A stretch of 64,000 nucleotides of DNA from Pratylenchus scribneri (GCA_030063045.1 JAQSEB010000041.1:434001-498000); one strand, 5' to 3'; positions 35,001-46,304 are shown, numbered from the stretch's first letter. Program-made: numbers and translations. The notes: generated by a model from the letters alone, not told the origin.

Positions 35001-38000
35001 AATTCCGCCTGTTCTGATTTTTAATAATTCCGCCTGTTCTGATTTTAATAATTCTGCCTGTTCTGATTTTAATAATTCCGCCTGTTCTGATTTTAATAAT
35101 TCCGCCTGTTCTGATTTTTAATAATTCCGCCTGTTCTGATTTTAATAATTCTGCCTGTTCTGATTTTAATAATTCCGCCTGTTCTGATTTTAATAATTCC
35201 GCCTGTTCTGATTTTTAATAATTCCGCCTGTTCTGATTTTAATAATTCTGCCTGTTCTGATTTTAATAATTCTGCCTGTTCTGATTTTAATAATTCCGCC
35301 TGTTCTGATTTTTAATAATTCCGCCTGTTCTGATTTTAATAATTCCGCCTGTTCTGATTTTTAATAATTCCGCCTGTTCTGATTTTAATAATTCCGCCTG
35401 TTCTGATTTTTAATAATTCCGCCTGTTCTGATTTTAATAATTCCGCCTGTTCTGATTTTAATAATTCCGCCTGTTCTGATTTTAATAATTCCGCCTGTTC
35501 TGATTTTAATAATTCCGCCTGTTCTGATTTTAATAATTCCGCCTGTTCTGATTTTTAATAATTCCGCCTGTTCTGATTTTAATAATTCTGCCTGTTCTGA
35601 TTTTAATAATTCTGCCTGTTCTGATTTTAATAATTCCGCCTGTTCTGATTTTTAATAATTCCGCCTGTTCTGATTTTAATAATTCCGCCTGTTCTGATTT
35701 TAATAATTCCGCCTGTTCTGATTTTAATAATTCCGCCTGTTCTGATTTTAATAATTCCGCCTGTTCTGATTTTAATAATTCCGCCTGTTCTGATTTTAAT
35801 AATTCCGCCTGTTCTGATTTTAATAATTCCGCCTGTTCTGATTTTAATAATTCCGCCTGTTCTGATTTTTAATAATTCCGCCTGTTCTGATTTTAATAAT
35901 TCTGCCTGTTCTGATTTTAATAATTCCGCCTGTTCTGATTTTAATAATTCCGCCTGTTCTGATTTTTAATAATTCCGCCTGTTCTGATTTTAATAATTCT
36001 GCCTGTTCTGATTTTAATAATTCCGCCTGTTCTGATTTTAATAATTCCGCCTGTTCTGATTTTTAATAATTCCGCCTGTTCTGATTTTAATAATTCTGCC
36101 TGTTCTGATTTTAATAATTCTGCCTGTTCTGATTTTAATAATTCCGCCTGTTCTGATTTTTAATAATTCCGCCTGTTCTGATTTTAATAATTCCGCCTGT
36201 TCTGATTTTTAATAATTCCGCCTGTTCTGATTTTAATAATTCTGCCTGTTCTGATTTTAATAATTCCGCCTGTTCTGATTTTAATAATTCCGCCTGTTCT
36301 GATTTTAATAATTCCGCCTGTTCTGATTTTAATAATTCCGCCTGTTCTGATTTTAATAATTCCGCCTGTTCTGATTTTAATAATTCCGCCTGTTCTGATT
36401 TTTAATAATTCCGCCTGTTCTGATTTTAATAATTCCGCCTGTTCTGATTTTAATAATTCCGCCTGTTCTGATTTTAATAATTCCGCCTGTTCTGATTTTA
36501 ATAATTCCGCCTGTTCTGATTTTTAATAATTCCGCCTGTTCTGATTTTAATAATTCCGCCTGTTCTGATTTTAATAATTCCGCCTGTTCTGATTTTAATA
36601 ATTCCGCCTGTTCTGATTTTAATAATTCCGCTTGTTCTGATTTTAATAATTCTGCCTGTTCTGATTTTAATAATTCCGCCTGTTCTGATTTTAATAATTC
36701 CGCCTGTTCTGATTTTAATAATTCCGCCTGTTCTGATTTTAATAATTCCGCCTGTTCTGATTTTTAATAATTCCGCCTGTTCTGATTTTAATAATTCCGC
36801 CTGTTCTGATTTTTAATAATTCCGCCTGTTCTGATTTTAATAATTCCGCCTGTTCTGATTTTAATAATTCCGCCTGTTCTGATTTTAATAATTCCGCCTG
36901 TTCTGATTTTAATAATTCCGCCTGTTCTGATTTTAATAATTCCGCCTGTTCTGATTTTAATAATTCCGCCTGTTCTGATTTTAATAATTCCGCCTGTTCT
37001 GATTTTTAATAATTCCGCCTGTTCTGATTTTAATAATTCCGCCTGTTCTGATTTTTAATAATTCCGCCTGTTCTGATTTTAATAATTCCGCCTGTTCTGA
37101 TTTTAATAATTCCGCCTGTTCTGATTTTAATAATTCCGCCTGTTCTGATTTTTAATAATTCCGCCTGTTCTGATTTTAATAATTCCGCCTGTTCTGATTT
37201 TTAATAATTCCGCCTGTTCTGATTTTTAATAATTCCGCCTGTTCTGATTTTAATAATTCCGCCTGTTCTGATTTTAATAATTCTGCCTGTTCTGATTTTA
37301 ATAATTCTGCCTGTTCTGATTTTAATAATTCCGCCTGTTCTGATTTTAATAATTCCGCCTGTTCTGATTTTTAATAATTCCGCCTGTTCTGATTTTAATA
37401 ATTCTGCCTGTTCTGATTTTAATAATTCTGCCTGTTCTGATTTTAATAATTCCGCCTGTTCTGATTTTAATAATTCCGCCTGTTCTGATTTTAATAATTC
37501 CGCCTGTTCTGATTTTTAATAATTCCGCCTGTTCTGATTTTAATAATTCCGCCTGTTCTGATTTTAATAATTCTGCCTGTTCTGATTTTAATAATTCCGC
37601 CTGTTCTGATTTTAATAATTCCGCCTGTTCTGATTTTAATAATTCCGCCTGTTCTGATTTTAATAATTCCGCCTGTTCTGATTTTAATAATTCCGCCTGT
37701 TCTGATTTTAATAATTCCGCCTGTTCTGATTTTAATAATTCCGCCTGTTCTGATTTTAATAATTCCGCCTGTTCTGATTTTAATAATTCCGCCTGTTCTG
37801 ATTTTAATAATTCCGCCTGTTCTGATTTTTAATAATTCCGCCTGTTCTGATTTTAATAATTCCGCCTGTTCTGATTTTTAATAATTCCGCCTGTTCTGAT
37901 TTTAATAATTCCGCCTGTTCTGATTTTAATAATTCCGCCTGTTCTGATTTTAATAATTCTGCCTGTTCTGATTTTAATAATTCCGCCTGTTCTGATTTTA

Positions 38001-38459
38001 ATAATTCCGCCTGTTCTGATTTTAATAATTCCGCCTGTTCTGATTTTAATAATTCTGCCTGTTCTGATTTTAATAATTCTGCCTGTTCTGATTTTAATAA
38101 TTCCGCCTGTTCTGATTTTTAATAATTCCGCCTGTTCTGATTTTAATAATTCTGCCTGTTCTGATTTTAATAATTCCGCCTGTTCTGATTTTAATTCCAT
38201 CTGATTAAAATAATCAATTTTTTTTCATTTCCAGAGTCTTTTTGAATGTGGCAAAGAGGAAATGCGTTGTACAATTTGCCGTGCCGGAATTGCCGCACTC
38301 CGTCATCAAAAGAAATCTGGCGGAAAACAACAGCAAAAATGCGAGGAAATGCATTCTTCAAATCAACCTGCCAATAATGCCAATGTTTTGCCAACATGTT
38401 GGAGAAGGAATTGGCGCAATGCATCATACAGGAAAAGAACTGTTGGCGGTGGTGATTGA
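32012..38459 (+). CDS. RING-finger protein, RING domain split by a minisatellite intron
   Basis: Likely E3 ubiquitin ligase. Exons: 32012-32119, 32568-32894, 32942-33112 and 38235-38459; 275 residues in phase. The N-terminus is basic ([15 protein letters not shown]), the middle polar and low-complexity. The RING spans the last intron: [20 protein letters not shown] then [12 protein letters not shown] in exon 3, and [18 protein letters not shown] in exon 4, giving a C3HC4 set of metal ligands. The tail is Gln/Asn and basic. The intron between is 5.1 kb and almost wholly 24-bp minisatellite, ending in a normal TTTCATTTCCAG acceptor. The last exon recurs at 47348 and 56949 without the rest of the gene. 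An overlapping +2 frame of the last exon is also open (to about 38535), but the RING frame is the one supported. I do not recognise the specific RING family. Confidence 0.85.
32185..32485. repeat. AAACCGG-family repeat in RING intron 1
   Basis: Ends GTTTGTCCCACACATTCAC and GATTTCGATTGAATATAAGG, internal AAACGGTTTAAACCA units. Confidence 0.72.
33136..38195. repeat. 24-bp minisatellite array, about 5.06 kb
   Basis: Roughly 210 units of 24 bp, on the plus strand TTCCGCCTGTTCTGATTTTA plus ATAA. Variants: 25-bp units with one extra T in the T run, and TTCTGCC for TTCCGCC. Both variants occur at recurrent spacing, giving a rough higher-order pattern. The array fills the last intron of the RING gene. 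It is the reverse complement, on the plus strand, of the array at 22519-23603, so both read the same way in their host transcripts. Confidence 0.98.
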
Positions 38460-38600
38460 AGAGGAAAAATTTTTGGATGAATTTGAAAAACTTGAATATT
38501 TTGGATGGTGTGAATATGAAATTCGATATCGGTGAAAGAGATTTTTGCCTATTCCTTCCAAATTCCTGCCCTTTTTAATTGATTGTATTCCACAAAACTA

Positions 38601-38861
38601 CCGTATTTTTCCTAATATTGGCCCCATTTTTTAGGATTTTTAAGGAGAAAAAATGATTTTGTTAGACTTCAGCGAAATAAAAGCCACCTTTCTAATAGTA
38701 GCCTTATTTCCAATAATAGCCCTTTTTCGAGGTCTACCTCTAATAATAACTCTCCATTTGAGAATTTTTAATGAAAAAAAAGTTTTAAAAAATTTTTTTG
38801 CCTCCTTTTAAAAATCTCCGAAAAATAATAACCCTGAGGGCCAATATTAGGAAAAATACGG
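38601..38861. mobile_element. MITE with CCGTATTTTTCC inverted repeats, unit 1
   Basis: 261-bp element. Left end CCGTATTTTTCCTAATATTG, right end its exact complement, flanked by TA (38599-38600 and 38862-38863), Tc1/mariner-like. The interior repeats CTAATA(A)TAGCC. It lies just downstream of the RING last exon. Confidence 0.85.
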
Positions 38862-39622
38862 TAAATAAAAAAGCACACATACCACCAACATGGATCTCGC
38901 CATTTCCTCTCAATCACATAAATTTGCAATTTTGTATATTATTTTATTGATTTTTTTGTGAGCTCTCAACAAATCGCAACCGAAAATTAATTCTCTTCTT
39001 GTCACTTATTTTAGTAATTATTATTGTAATTTTTTCAATTCTTTTTGTAGTTCAATTTTTCATTTAAATGTTAATAATGAAATTAAAAATTATTTCATCT
39101 AAAATAAATATTTAATGAGTGAATCTTCTATAGGGAATTTCACATGGTAATGCCAAGTTCGAGTTTTTCGTTCGAATTACTGTATATAGTCTAGAGTACT
39201 GTATAATATATATAAAAAAAGTACAAAAGTGAAAATCAAGTCCAAAAAAATAATTTCCGCTGTTGTGCGAATTCAACATGTGTGCCTGTGACCCTTAAAA
39301 TTTTGCAAAAGCTCTCCCCACCCCCCTCAGGGTAGAAATTTTTTGATTAAATCTTCTAGTCTAGCTCTAGAGGTCTAATCACATTATTCCTTGCTTTGGC
39401 CATCCCACAATGAAATATTTGATAATTTTTTTTTATACTTTTATAAATTATAAGTAAAAAAGGATTCAACAAGAAAAAAAAACAAAATTTATGAATTTAT
39501 GGAAAATGTATTTAAAAACATAAATTTTGTATGAATTATGAAAGAAATTAAGAAATGGAAACAATTAAGAAGAAAATCAGTACCCTTATTAGGTAAAAAA
39601 TCACAAATAAATTTTGTTGTTT

Positions 39623-42600
39623 TCATCTCACAGTTTGTGTTGTAGCATTCAAATATTTTGGCGTCTTCGTTTGTGCATTCGTCTGGGACCATTTTCCCAT
39701 TTGTTGATAAAGCATCAAAAGGGAGGATTTCACGGATCTATCAAATAAAGATAATAAAAAATGTTATTTAATTATTAGGAAAAAACATTAAAATTTTCGA
39801 ATAAAAAACCCGTAATGCCAAAATAATTATAGCGGTTTAATGGTTTCATTCAAAAACCAAATATACCCAAAATTGGATAGAGGCTGGTCAAAACGCATTG
39901 AATGGTATATAATTTGGTTATGGTTTGGTCAACAAACAACAATTAAATGGCTTTAAACGGTTTCGGTTTTGTTTTAGAAGAATTAAACCGTTTTCATTTT
40001 ACTATTAATAGTCTAAAAACCGGTTTTGTTTTAAACCATTTAAACCGGTTTTGTTTTAAACCATTTAAACCGGTTTTGGTTTTAAACAATTTAAACCGAC
40101 TTGGTTTTAAACCATTTAAACCGGTTTTGGTTTTAAACAATTTAAACCGGTTTTAATTTTAAACCATATAAACCTATCTTGGTTTTAAACCATTTAAACT
40201 GTATTGGTTTCAGCCCATTTAAAATGGTTTTGGTTGGTTTTATACTATTTAAAACGATTTTGGTTTTAAATGGTTTAATTTTGGTTATTCGTTATTGGTT
40301 TAAAACGAAATTAAAATTGGTTAAACCTAAACCAAAACATAATCAATCGATGCGTCTTGAAGAGATCTATCGATTGGGTATAAGGTTTACGAGTTTATAG
40401 GTTTAGTCAAAATTTTTAAACCGTTTAGTTTTTCGACATTTAAATTATTTTTTTCTACATTTTCATAATTTTATTTCCTTCCTCAATGACCTTGGCAAAA
40501 TTATATTGCTGACTAGAATTTCCACGGTTAAATCATAAATTCCATTGAATAGTTCCGGATAATTTAGCCACAAATATCGTTGACCATTCATACAAACGGA
40601 CAAAATTCCTTCAAAAAATAATTAATTTATTAGGTAAATTCAAGGACTTTTTTTTACCTTGGATGGATTTGAGTAAAATGTTCGATTCATCCGTGCTTTC
40701 GCCATTCTCCGTAATTGATGATTGGGGTTGATCATTCTAAAAATTATTTCAATTTTTATTTTTTTTTTGGTTAAAATGGAACTCTGGTGAAAATTATTTG
40801 ATAGTTATAAAAACCGTAAATTCTCTATTAGAAGCCTAAAAAGCCTCGGGGTTTCAGATATTCTCCAGGAGGGGGCTTAAAAAAATTTTAAGGGGTCGCT
40901 TTAGCTCAGTGGTAAAAGCTGCCGCACAGACAATAATGCGGTAGTCGCAGGTTCGATTCCTGCTAGCGGCAGGAATTTTCCCATCCGAAGCCCAATCAAG
41001 GCTTTCCATCCCTTCATGGGTCAGCTAAATTGGTAGCCGCGGGGGTTTTGAAAAATTTAGCGGTCTCGGGTTCGAATCCGCTCAAGAGAAAAATATTTTT
41101 TCAAATGGATTTTTACATATTCTACAGTAAAGTTCAGAAGGTGAAATACTGTCATTTAAAAAATATGAGGTATATCAATGCGTTAATCTGTCTATTAATT
41201 AATTTTTTTAAACCAAATTTATTAGAATTTTACTAGATTTTATTTTGCTAAATTTAATTGAAAATCCAAACCTTTAATTGGGATTTCACAAATTCAATCC
41301 ATCCCATAATTGTACTGTAGATTGTGAACAATATTAAATTGGAGCCCTCAATGGCTTTGTCAAAATTCCGTGGCCATCGATTGACCAAGAATTGGGCCAA
41401 CACACTTGGAATTGATTCAAATTTTTCCTCCGCCTCTTGCCGTAGAAATTTTCCAACCAATTCAGTCAAACATTCGGAAATGGCAATTTGAAAGTTTTCA
41501 TATTCTAAAAATTAATATTGGGAATTGGGTAAATTCCGGAATTTACTAGGTGAGATGCTAGGCTAGAAAATTTTTAAAATCTCGGATTTTAGGTCACCCA
41601 AAATTTGAGAACAGGCTCATTCGACTCGTCATGGTCGATTTAGTCCATGAAATTTTAATTTCAGACCCGAAATAACGTTTAGGTAAAAGTTAGTAAATCG
41701 AAACCGGTTCGGGTTTAAACAACTGGTTCAACTTTTCAAAATAAGCTCAAATCGGTTTAAAATTGAAATTTCATAGACTAAATCGACTATTGCGAATCGA
41801 ATGAGCCTATTTTCGAGTCTGTATTAAGTCTGGAAGCCGAGATTTCCAGAAATTTACTAGGCCAGCATCTATTAAGTTAAGGAATTTTACTAATTTCCAA
41901 CTAAAATAAATCATTTTGAAATGAATACCAATTAATTCGGTGCAAATCTCCAACACAAAATACACATTCGTTTGTTCCACCGCCGATTGACACAACGTTT
42001 GGGCAATTTGTGCAAATTCTTCTTTTGTAAATTGATCGGCTTTTTGTCGTATTATTGGCTCTTTAAAATTGAGAAATTTTATTAGCAATTTTTAAGGAAA
42101 ATAATTTAAATGGCGAGAAAAGATTATAGCTCTGTTCAATGGTTTATTCTAGACCCCTAAACCCATAAATTTTATACCCAATCGACAAATCTGGTCGAAT
42201 ACATCATTTGATATTGGTTTGGGTTTAACGAATTCTAATATAGTTTTGAAACATTAAACCAAAACCGGTTTAAACCGTTTAAAACGAAAATATACGGTTT
42301 AAAACCCATTAATTGTGGACCAAACCATAACCAAATTATATACCATTCAATGCGTCTTGACCAGCTCTATCCAATTTTGGGTATATTTGGTTTGTGAATG
42401 TGCGGGACATACCACATTGAACCGCTTTTTGTCCAAATTAAATGCTATCCAAATTTTTAATAATTGAATGAATTTACTAATGCCAGCAAGTGAGATGGAC
42501 GCATCCTCATTGGAAATTGAAATTTGTTCTAATGCATCCGATAAAGTAATCTCTGATTCGGGGGCCACGGTTGTTCTGGCTTCTCGTTGTTTTCGATTTC

Positions 42601-42712
42601 TATTTGGAGAATTGCCCAGCGCCGATTGAATGGTGCCAAGGAATCGCTTGTCCCGATCTCTGTTTTGTGTTCCGGCGCCAGCGGGTTTTCTCGTTGGAGA
42701 TTCTTTTGACAT
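39623..42712 (-). CDS. MIF4G-domain protein, unit 1
   Basis: 303 residues from six minus-strand exons: 42478-42712, 41929-42060, 41272-41504, 40658-40736, 40491-40608 and 39623-39737, all in phase. The N-terminus is polar and basic (MSKESPTRKPAGAGTQNRD); the rest is helical. The order and spacing resemble the MIF4G domain of MIF4GD/SLIP1, CTIF and PAIP1: TKEEFAQIAQTLCQSAVEQ, VLEICTELIEYENFQIAISE, LFTIYSTIMGWIEFVKSQ, and the closing ILPRSVKSSLLMLYQQMGKW, which fits the LP-x-GL-LL-LLE-AGW signature ending these proteins. The likely role is a translation or mRNA-processing adaptor. Complete in all three units. The exon-1 donor (ATTA|gtaaat) was chosen because it alone restores phase with exon 2. 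Gene structure is solid; family membership is by eye. Confidence 0.75.
39830..40425. repeat. Expanded AAACCGG-family repeat, unit 1
   Basis: Intron 5 of the MIF4G gene. Family end AAATATACCCAAAATTGG, then about ten units of TTTAAACCGGTTTTGGTTTT, then GAGATCTATCGATTGGGTAT. The matching copy in unit 2 is 48938-49533. Confidence 0.8.
40895..40972 (+). other. tRNA-like sequence, unit 1
   Basis: Has an A box (TAGCTCAGTGGTAAAAGC), a perfect 5-bp T stem with loop (GCAGGTTCGATTCCTGC) and a 6-bp acceptor pairing (GTCGCT/AGCGGC). The anticodon stem CCGCA/TGCGG closes a 10-base loop instead of 7, so it is a pseudogene, an odd tRNA, or the head of a tRNA-derived SINE. It lies in MIF4G intron 3, on the strand opposite to the gene. 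The identical copy is in unit 2. Confidence 0.5.
41020..41090 (+). other. Second tRNA-like fragment, unit 1
   Basis: GGGTCAGCTAAATTGGTAGC resembles an A box and TCGGGTTCGAATCCG a B box, 50 bp downstream of the first tRNA-like sequence. The arms do not form a full cloverleaf. The B-box part matches the fragment at 26148. Confidence 0.38.
42125..42415. repeat. AAACCGG-family repeat, unit 1 (MIF4G intron 1)
   Basis: Inverted relative to the copy in intron 5: CCAAAACCGGTTTAAACCG, then CAATGCGTCTTGACCAGCTC and CCAATTTTGGGTATATTTGG. Unit 2 counterpart 51233-51523, unit 3 counterpart 61610-61875. Confidence 0.75.
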
Positions 42713-42890
42713 TTTTTTTCTGTTAAAAACTGGCCTAAATCTATTAAGTGGTAAAAGAATGTATTTAAAAATATTCAAATCTGGTAAAATAATTTGATTT
42801 CCATGTTAAACATTTTTGAAAATGAAATAGACAAATTTTATGAGAAATTTTATCAAGCAAAATAAAATAAGTGAAAACAAATGGGATCAT

Positions 42891-43531
42891 TAGGGACCGG
42901 ATTTATATGATTTTAATTTTTTACTGATTTTGATAGACTTTTATGTCATTATATCGACATTTTTCGGTAATTTTTGCCCTTTTCGAAAATATTTTTAAGC
43001 AATATTTTTTAAAATTTAGAAAAAAAAAAGTAAAATTTTTTTAAGATTTTGACAATTTTTGAAAAAAAATGATGAAAAATTGATTAGCGAAATTATTTGG
43101 AAAAAAAATATGAAAAACTAATTTTGGCAATTTTTGAATGAAAAATTAATTTTGGCAATTTTAGAATGAAAAATTAATTTTGAAAGAACAATTAATTTTG
43201 GCAATTTTTGAAAGAAAAATTAATTTTGACACTTTTTGAAACAAAAATAATGAAAAATTAATTTTGGCAATTTTTGAAAGAAAAATTAATTTTGACACTT
43301 TTTGAAACAAAAATATTGAAAAATTAATTTTGGCAATTTTTGAAAGAAAAATTAATTTTGACAATTTTCGAAAAAAAAATAATGAAAAAATAATTTTGGC
43401 AATTTTTGAAAAAAAATAATGAAAAATTTGATTTTGAAAACTTTTTAGAAAAATTTATTGATCGCTAAAAAATTTCTTTTATTTTTTTGAAAATTTTCAT
43501 CTTGTTTTTCTCTATATAAATCCGATCCCTA
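42891..43531. mobile_element. hAT-like MITE with internal tandem repeats, unit 1
   Basis: Ends TAGGGACCGGATTTATA and TATAAATCCGATCCCTA, one mismatch, related to the TAGGGATCGG ends of the element at 6968. The interior (43100-43440) is a tandem of AATTAATTTTGGCAATTTTT and GAAAGAAA units. The flanks show no clear 8-bp duplication. Counterparts: 51999-52639 and 62352-62836. Confidence 0.7.
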
Positions 43532-43911
43532 GTGACCAAAAAATGTCCAAATGTAAGAAAAATATGTGAAAATATATAATGATATCAATATTGTGTGTCA
43601 AAAATAAGTCCATCCTGGGATATATTCGAATATTCATTAACCCGCCTCGTTGATTGGTTCAAGTGTAAATAAGAGTAAATATTTTTGAGCCTTCTTCCAT
43701 TGTCCTTTATTTTTCGGTATTTTCTTATTGAAGTGTAAACTGAAAAGTGAAACCTGTGAATCATTGAAATCGAAGATTATCAGACCCGCGCATTTCGTAC
43801 TAAATTATTCAGATTTAAATTCACAAATACATTAAAACAATTTACGGTGCAAAAGTAATCACCATTGGGGCCCTGTCCATCATTTGCGGTGATCTAATTT
43901 TGATAATCATT

Positions 43912-44378
43912 TTAATAATCTAGTCTAGTGAAAAAAAAAACCGTGAACATAATGCGACCCTGATCATCCAAAAGCAATCGTTGCATTTGACGACGGCGCC
44001 CCGTCGAAGCAGCATTGATGACATGATCATTGACGAACTCAAAGAATGGCATGCTATGAAAAATAAAAAAAAAATTAATGATATTTTAAAAAATGCAAAC
44101 TCCAGTTGGGTAGCCGTCAAAATTTGATAAGGATTCGCAAAATTCGCTCCCCCAATGGTCAACTGAAAAATTAATGTATTCTATATGAGATAAAATTATA
44201 AGTAAACAATAGTTATGCTGGCAGGTGGATTGCTATCATCAAAGTAAGCATCAATGAACTCATCCAAGACATTTCGAACTGTGCGTGTGTGTGACCCATC
44301 GAAATGGACATCACTATTATCGCTTCGAGTCGGTGAACCGGTTGAATCAGCTGGAGCCTTATTATTCGCAGAAGCCAT
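43912..44378 (-). CDS. Small protein of unknown function, unit 1
   Basis: Three minus-strand exons 44208-44378, 44101-44162 and 43912-44053, in phase, about 124 residues. The N-terminus is polar (MASANNKAPADSTGSP), then VRNVLDEFIDAYFDDSNPPA, LTIGGANFANPYQILTATQL and MPFFEFVNDHVINAASTGRR. I do not recognise a family. No signal peptide or membrane helix. Conserved with a few substitutions in all three units (unit 3: GNNK, VRDVLDEFIDVYFENSN), with splice sites kept, which supports a real gene. It is divergent from TLK with a 0.77-kb shared upstream region. Confidence 0.6.
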
Positions 44379-45149
44379 TATTGAATATAAATTGGATTTA
44401 TAAATGCTCTGTAAATTAGCAAATAATCATTAATCAGTCGTAAGAAGATGTATGTAATTAATAATAATAAGTATTAATCATTCATTAGGGAGCGCATTTT
44501 TAGGTTTTGTTGAGACCTATTTTTTGTTAGCATCATCAGATTTGATGTGAAAGTGCATAACTTTTTAAGCATTTTGTTTTTTTTGTTACTTGCTTTAGCA
44601 CTTATTTGTGGGAAAATTTCATTGTAAAAAATGGAATAAAAATCCAAAAATTATCAAGAATTTTTGGCAAATTTCACGAAAAAAAACCTAAATACGCATC
44701 TGGCTCAGGTATTTTACTTTTTTGCGACCTAAAAATTCGGCAATATAATCTTCTTCTCATTAAATAAATAAAATTAGCTTCGGCACTAAATATTCAAATT
44801 TATAGAAAAAAACGGCAAGCATAAAATGCTGTTTTTCCTTCCCGCTTCCCTCCCATAAAAATAAAGGAGAATTTGTTTGCAAATTGAATTCTCACTCAAA
44901 ATTGATGTTCTATCAAAATCAGAAAATTTATCCTACACTATATCATTTCTGTTTTTATGTCTCGCTTATTATATTTCGTCTTTTCTTTTCTATGTACTCA
45001 ATTGGTTTTGGTTAGTGAAGTTAGAGACCGAGTTAAATGGGCAATTAGTTTTTTTGTTTGGGATTTGGGTTTAGTTAAAGGTTTTGGTTCAGCAAGAAAC
45101 TCAATCTCAATGCCATTAAACACATAAATAATTTGGAATAATTTCAGAG
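44379..45149. promoter_or_regulatory. Divergent upstream region of the small gene and TLK, unit 1
   Basis: 771 bp between two head-to-head starts. Contains a hAT-like repeat (44488-44712). No specific site is identified; a shared promoter is inferred from layout only. Repeated at 53487-54252. Confidence 0.4.
44488..44712. repeat. TAGGGAGCGCATTTTTAGG repeat, unit 1
   Basis: Imperfect inverted ends TAGGGAGCGCATTTTTAGGT and ACCTAAATACGCATCTGGC, hAT-like in sequence. It lies between the divergent small gene and TLK. Also present at 53596 and 63796. Confidence 0.5.
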
Positions 45150-46263
45150 ATGACTGATGCATCAGATCAAATGTCTGTGATAAATAAAATCGAAGATCCA
45201 AAGCCAGCAGGCTTCAATGAATATGAGATGGAAAAACAACGCTTTAACACGGGTCCTTGCGCAAGCAAAACTTTCCCTGCACAATTTGTGAGTTTTTTGA
45301 TTAAAATACATAAAATAATCAAATTTAGAATATGGTGACCGGTGGTTCCCAAATGGTAGAGTCCATACAACAACAAAATAGAGTGCGCACAATTCTCCGG
45401 AAGAACAACCAATGAACTTGGCCAATTTGGCGCCCCAACCACAAATATCCAGCAATGACTCTTCAAATCTCAGTTCCGACAAAGAATTGGAAATTGTTTT
45501 GATCAACACAACAAAGGGCGGCGGTGGCAGTTCATCAAGTCAACCATTTGCGGAGATTAAAGGCCATGGTCGAAAGAGGAAAAGGCTTGAATTCAAAAGT
45601 GAGGCAACGCCACGGCCGGGAGAGCACAAAAATGATCGGAAAATTACGGATTATATTCGAGTAATTCTAGGCGTAAATTTTACATAAAAACGTATTTTTC
45701 AGGTAAAGACAAGCCCGAAACGGCCAAATGTGAACTTTCCGAACACAAATGGGAACAGTTTAAGCAATGATGGAGTGCAGGTTTATTTTATAATTAACCG
45801 AAAAATAAATTATTATTGGTTTAAGCTAACTCCTCTCTGCACTTCCCCAATACAATGTTTCCAGCAGAATAACCAAAACCAACAACAACAACAATTGCAA
45901 CATCAAATTGCGGTGGCAACAAAGCCCAGCAGCCAAAACATTACGGCGTATTCCTCAACTTCAAGTGACTCAAACCAAAGCCCACCTTCCAACAACACAA
46001 AAACCGAGCGAGGAGTTCAAACAAGCGAAATTTTAATTGTTGACCACCAAATGGAAATGGGAACCGGAAAATCGGCAGCGGCGGTGGTGGACGAGAAAAA
46101 GACCAACACAAATGCCAGCGAAGTTGAAGCCCTGATGAGGGCCAATGCCGAATTGAAGCAAACAAATTCGGAATTGAAATAAACGCTGGAGAGGAAGGTC
46201 CAAGCCAGCAAGGAGACAATTATGCGATTGCTGATTGAACAATCCAGAATGCAAAGGAAACAG
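45150..46263 (+). pseudogene. tlk: Tousled-like kinase N-terminal exons, unit 1 (nonsense codon)
   Basis: Exons 45150-45287, 45382-45660, 45703-45780 and 45865-46263. Motifs of the TLK N-terminal half: LSSDKELEI, GHGRKRKRLEF, TPRPGEHKNDRKITDYIR (compare the TLK KISDYF box), ERGVQTSEI, and the coiled coil EALMRANAELKQTNSELK then IMRLLIEQSRMQRKQ. TLKs are nuclear Ser/Thr kinases of the ASF1 chromatin pathway. Here the codon at 46180-46182 is TAA where unit 2 has CAA, truncating the coiled coil. No kinase domain follows: exon 4 runs into a donor (CAG|gtttta), a 19-bp minisatellite and the RING last exon. Broken by both truncation and nonsense. The exon-2 acceptor (AAAATAG at 45375-45381) was chosen because it restores phase. 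Confidence 0.75.
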
Positions 46264-46304
46264 GTTTTAATTTATAACTTATAAAACAAACTTATAAATT
46301 TTTG

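Noticed and set aside
33136..38195. CRISPR-like array
   Set aside because: Monomers are directly adjacent with no unique spacers, and the context is eukaryotic intron.
38242..38535. 97-residue frame overlapping the RING last exon
   Set aside because: It is out of frame with the RING; units 2 and 3 end it differently, whereas the RING frame is kept in all three.
39947..40400. Leu/Asn/Phe-rich frames such as [15 protein letters not shown]
   Set aside because: Translation of the AAACCGG repeat core.
42347..42477. Longer exon 1 of the MIF4G gene ending in FNLDKKRFN
   Set aside because: Using that donor breaks the phase with exon 2; the earlier donor ATTA|gtaaat restores it in all three units.
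43161..43364. KLIFLSKIAKINFS-repeat open frame
   Set aside because: Translation of the tandem core of a MITE.
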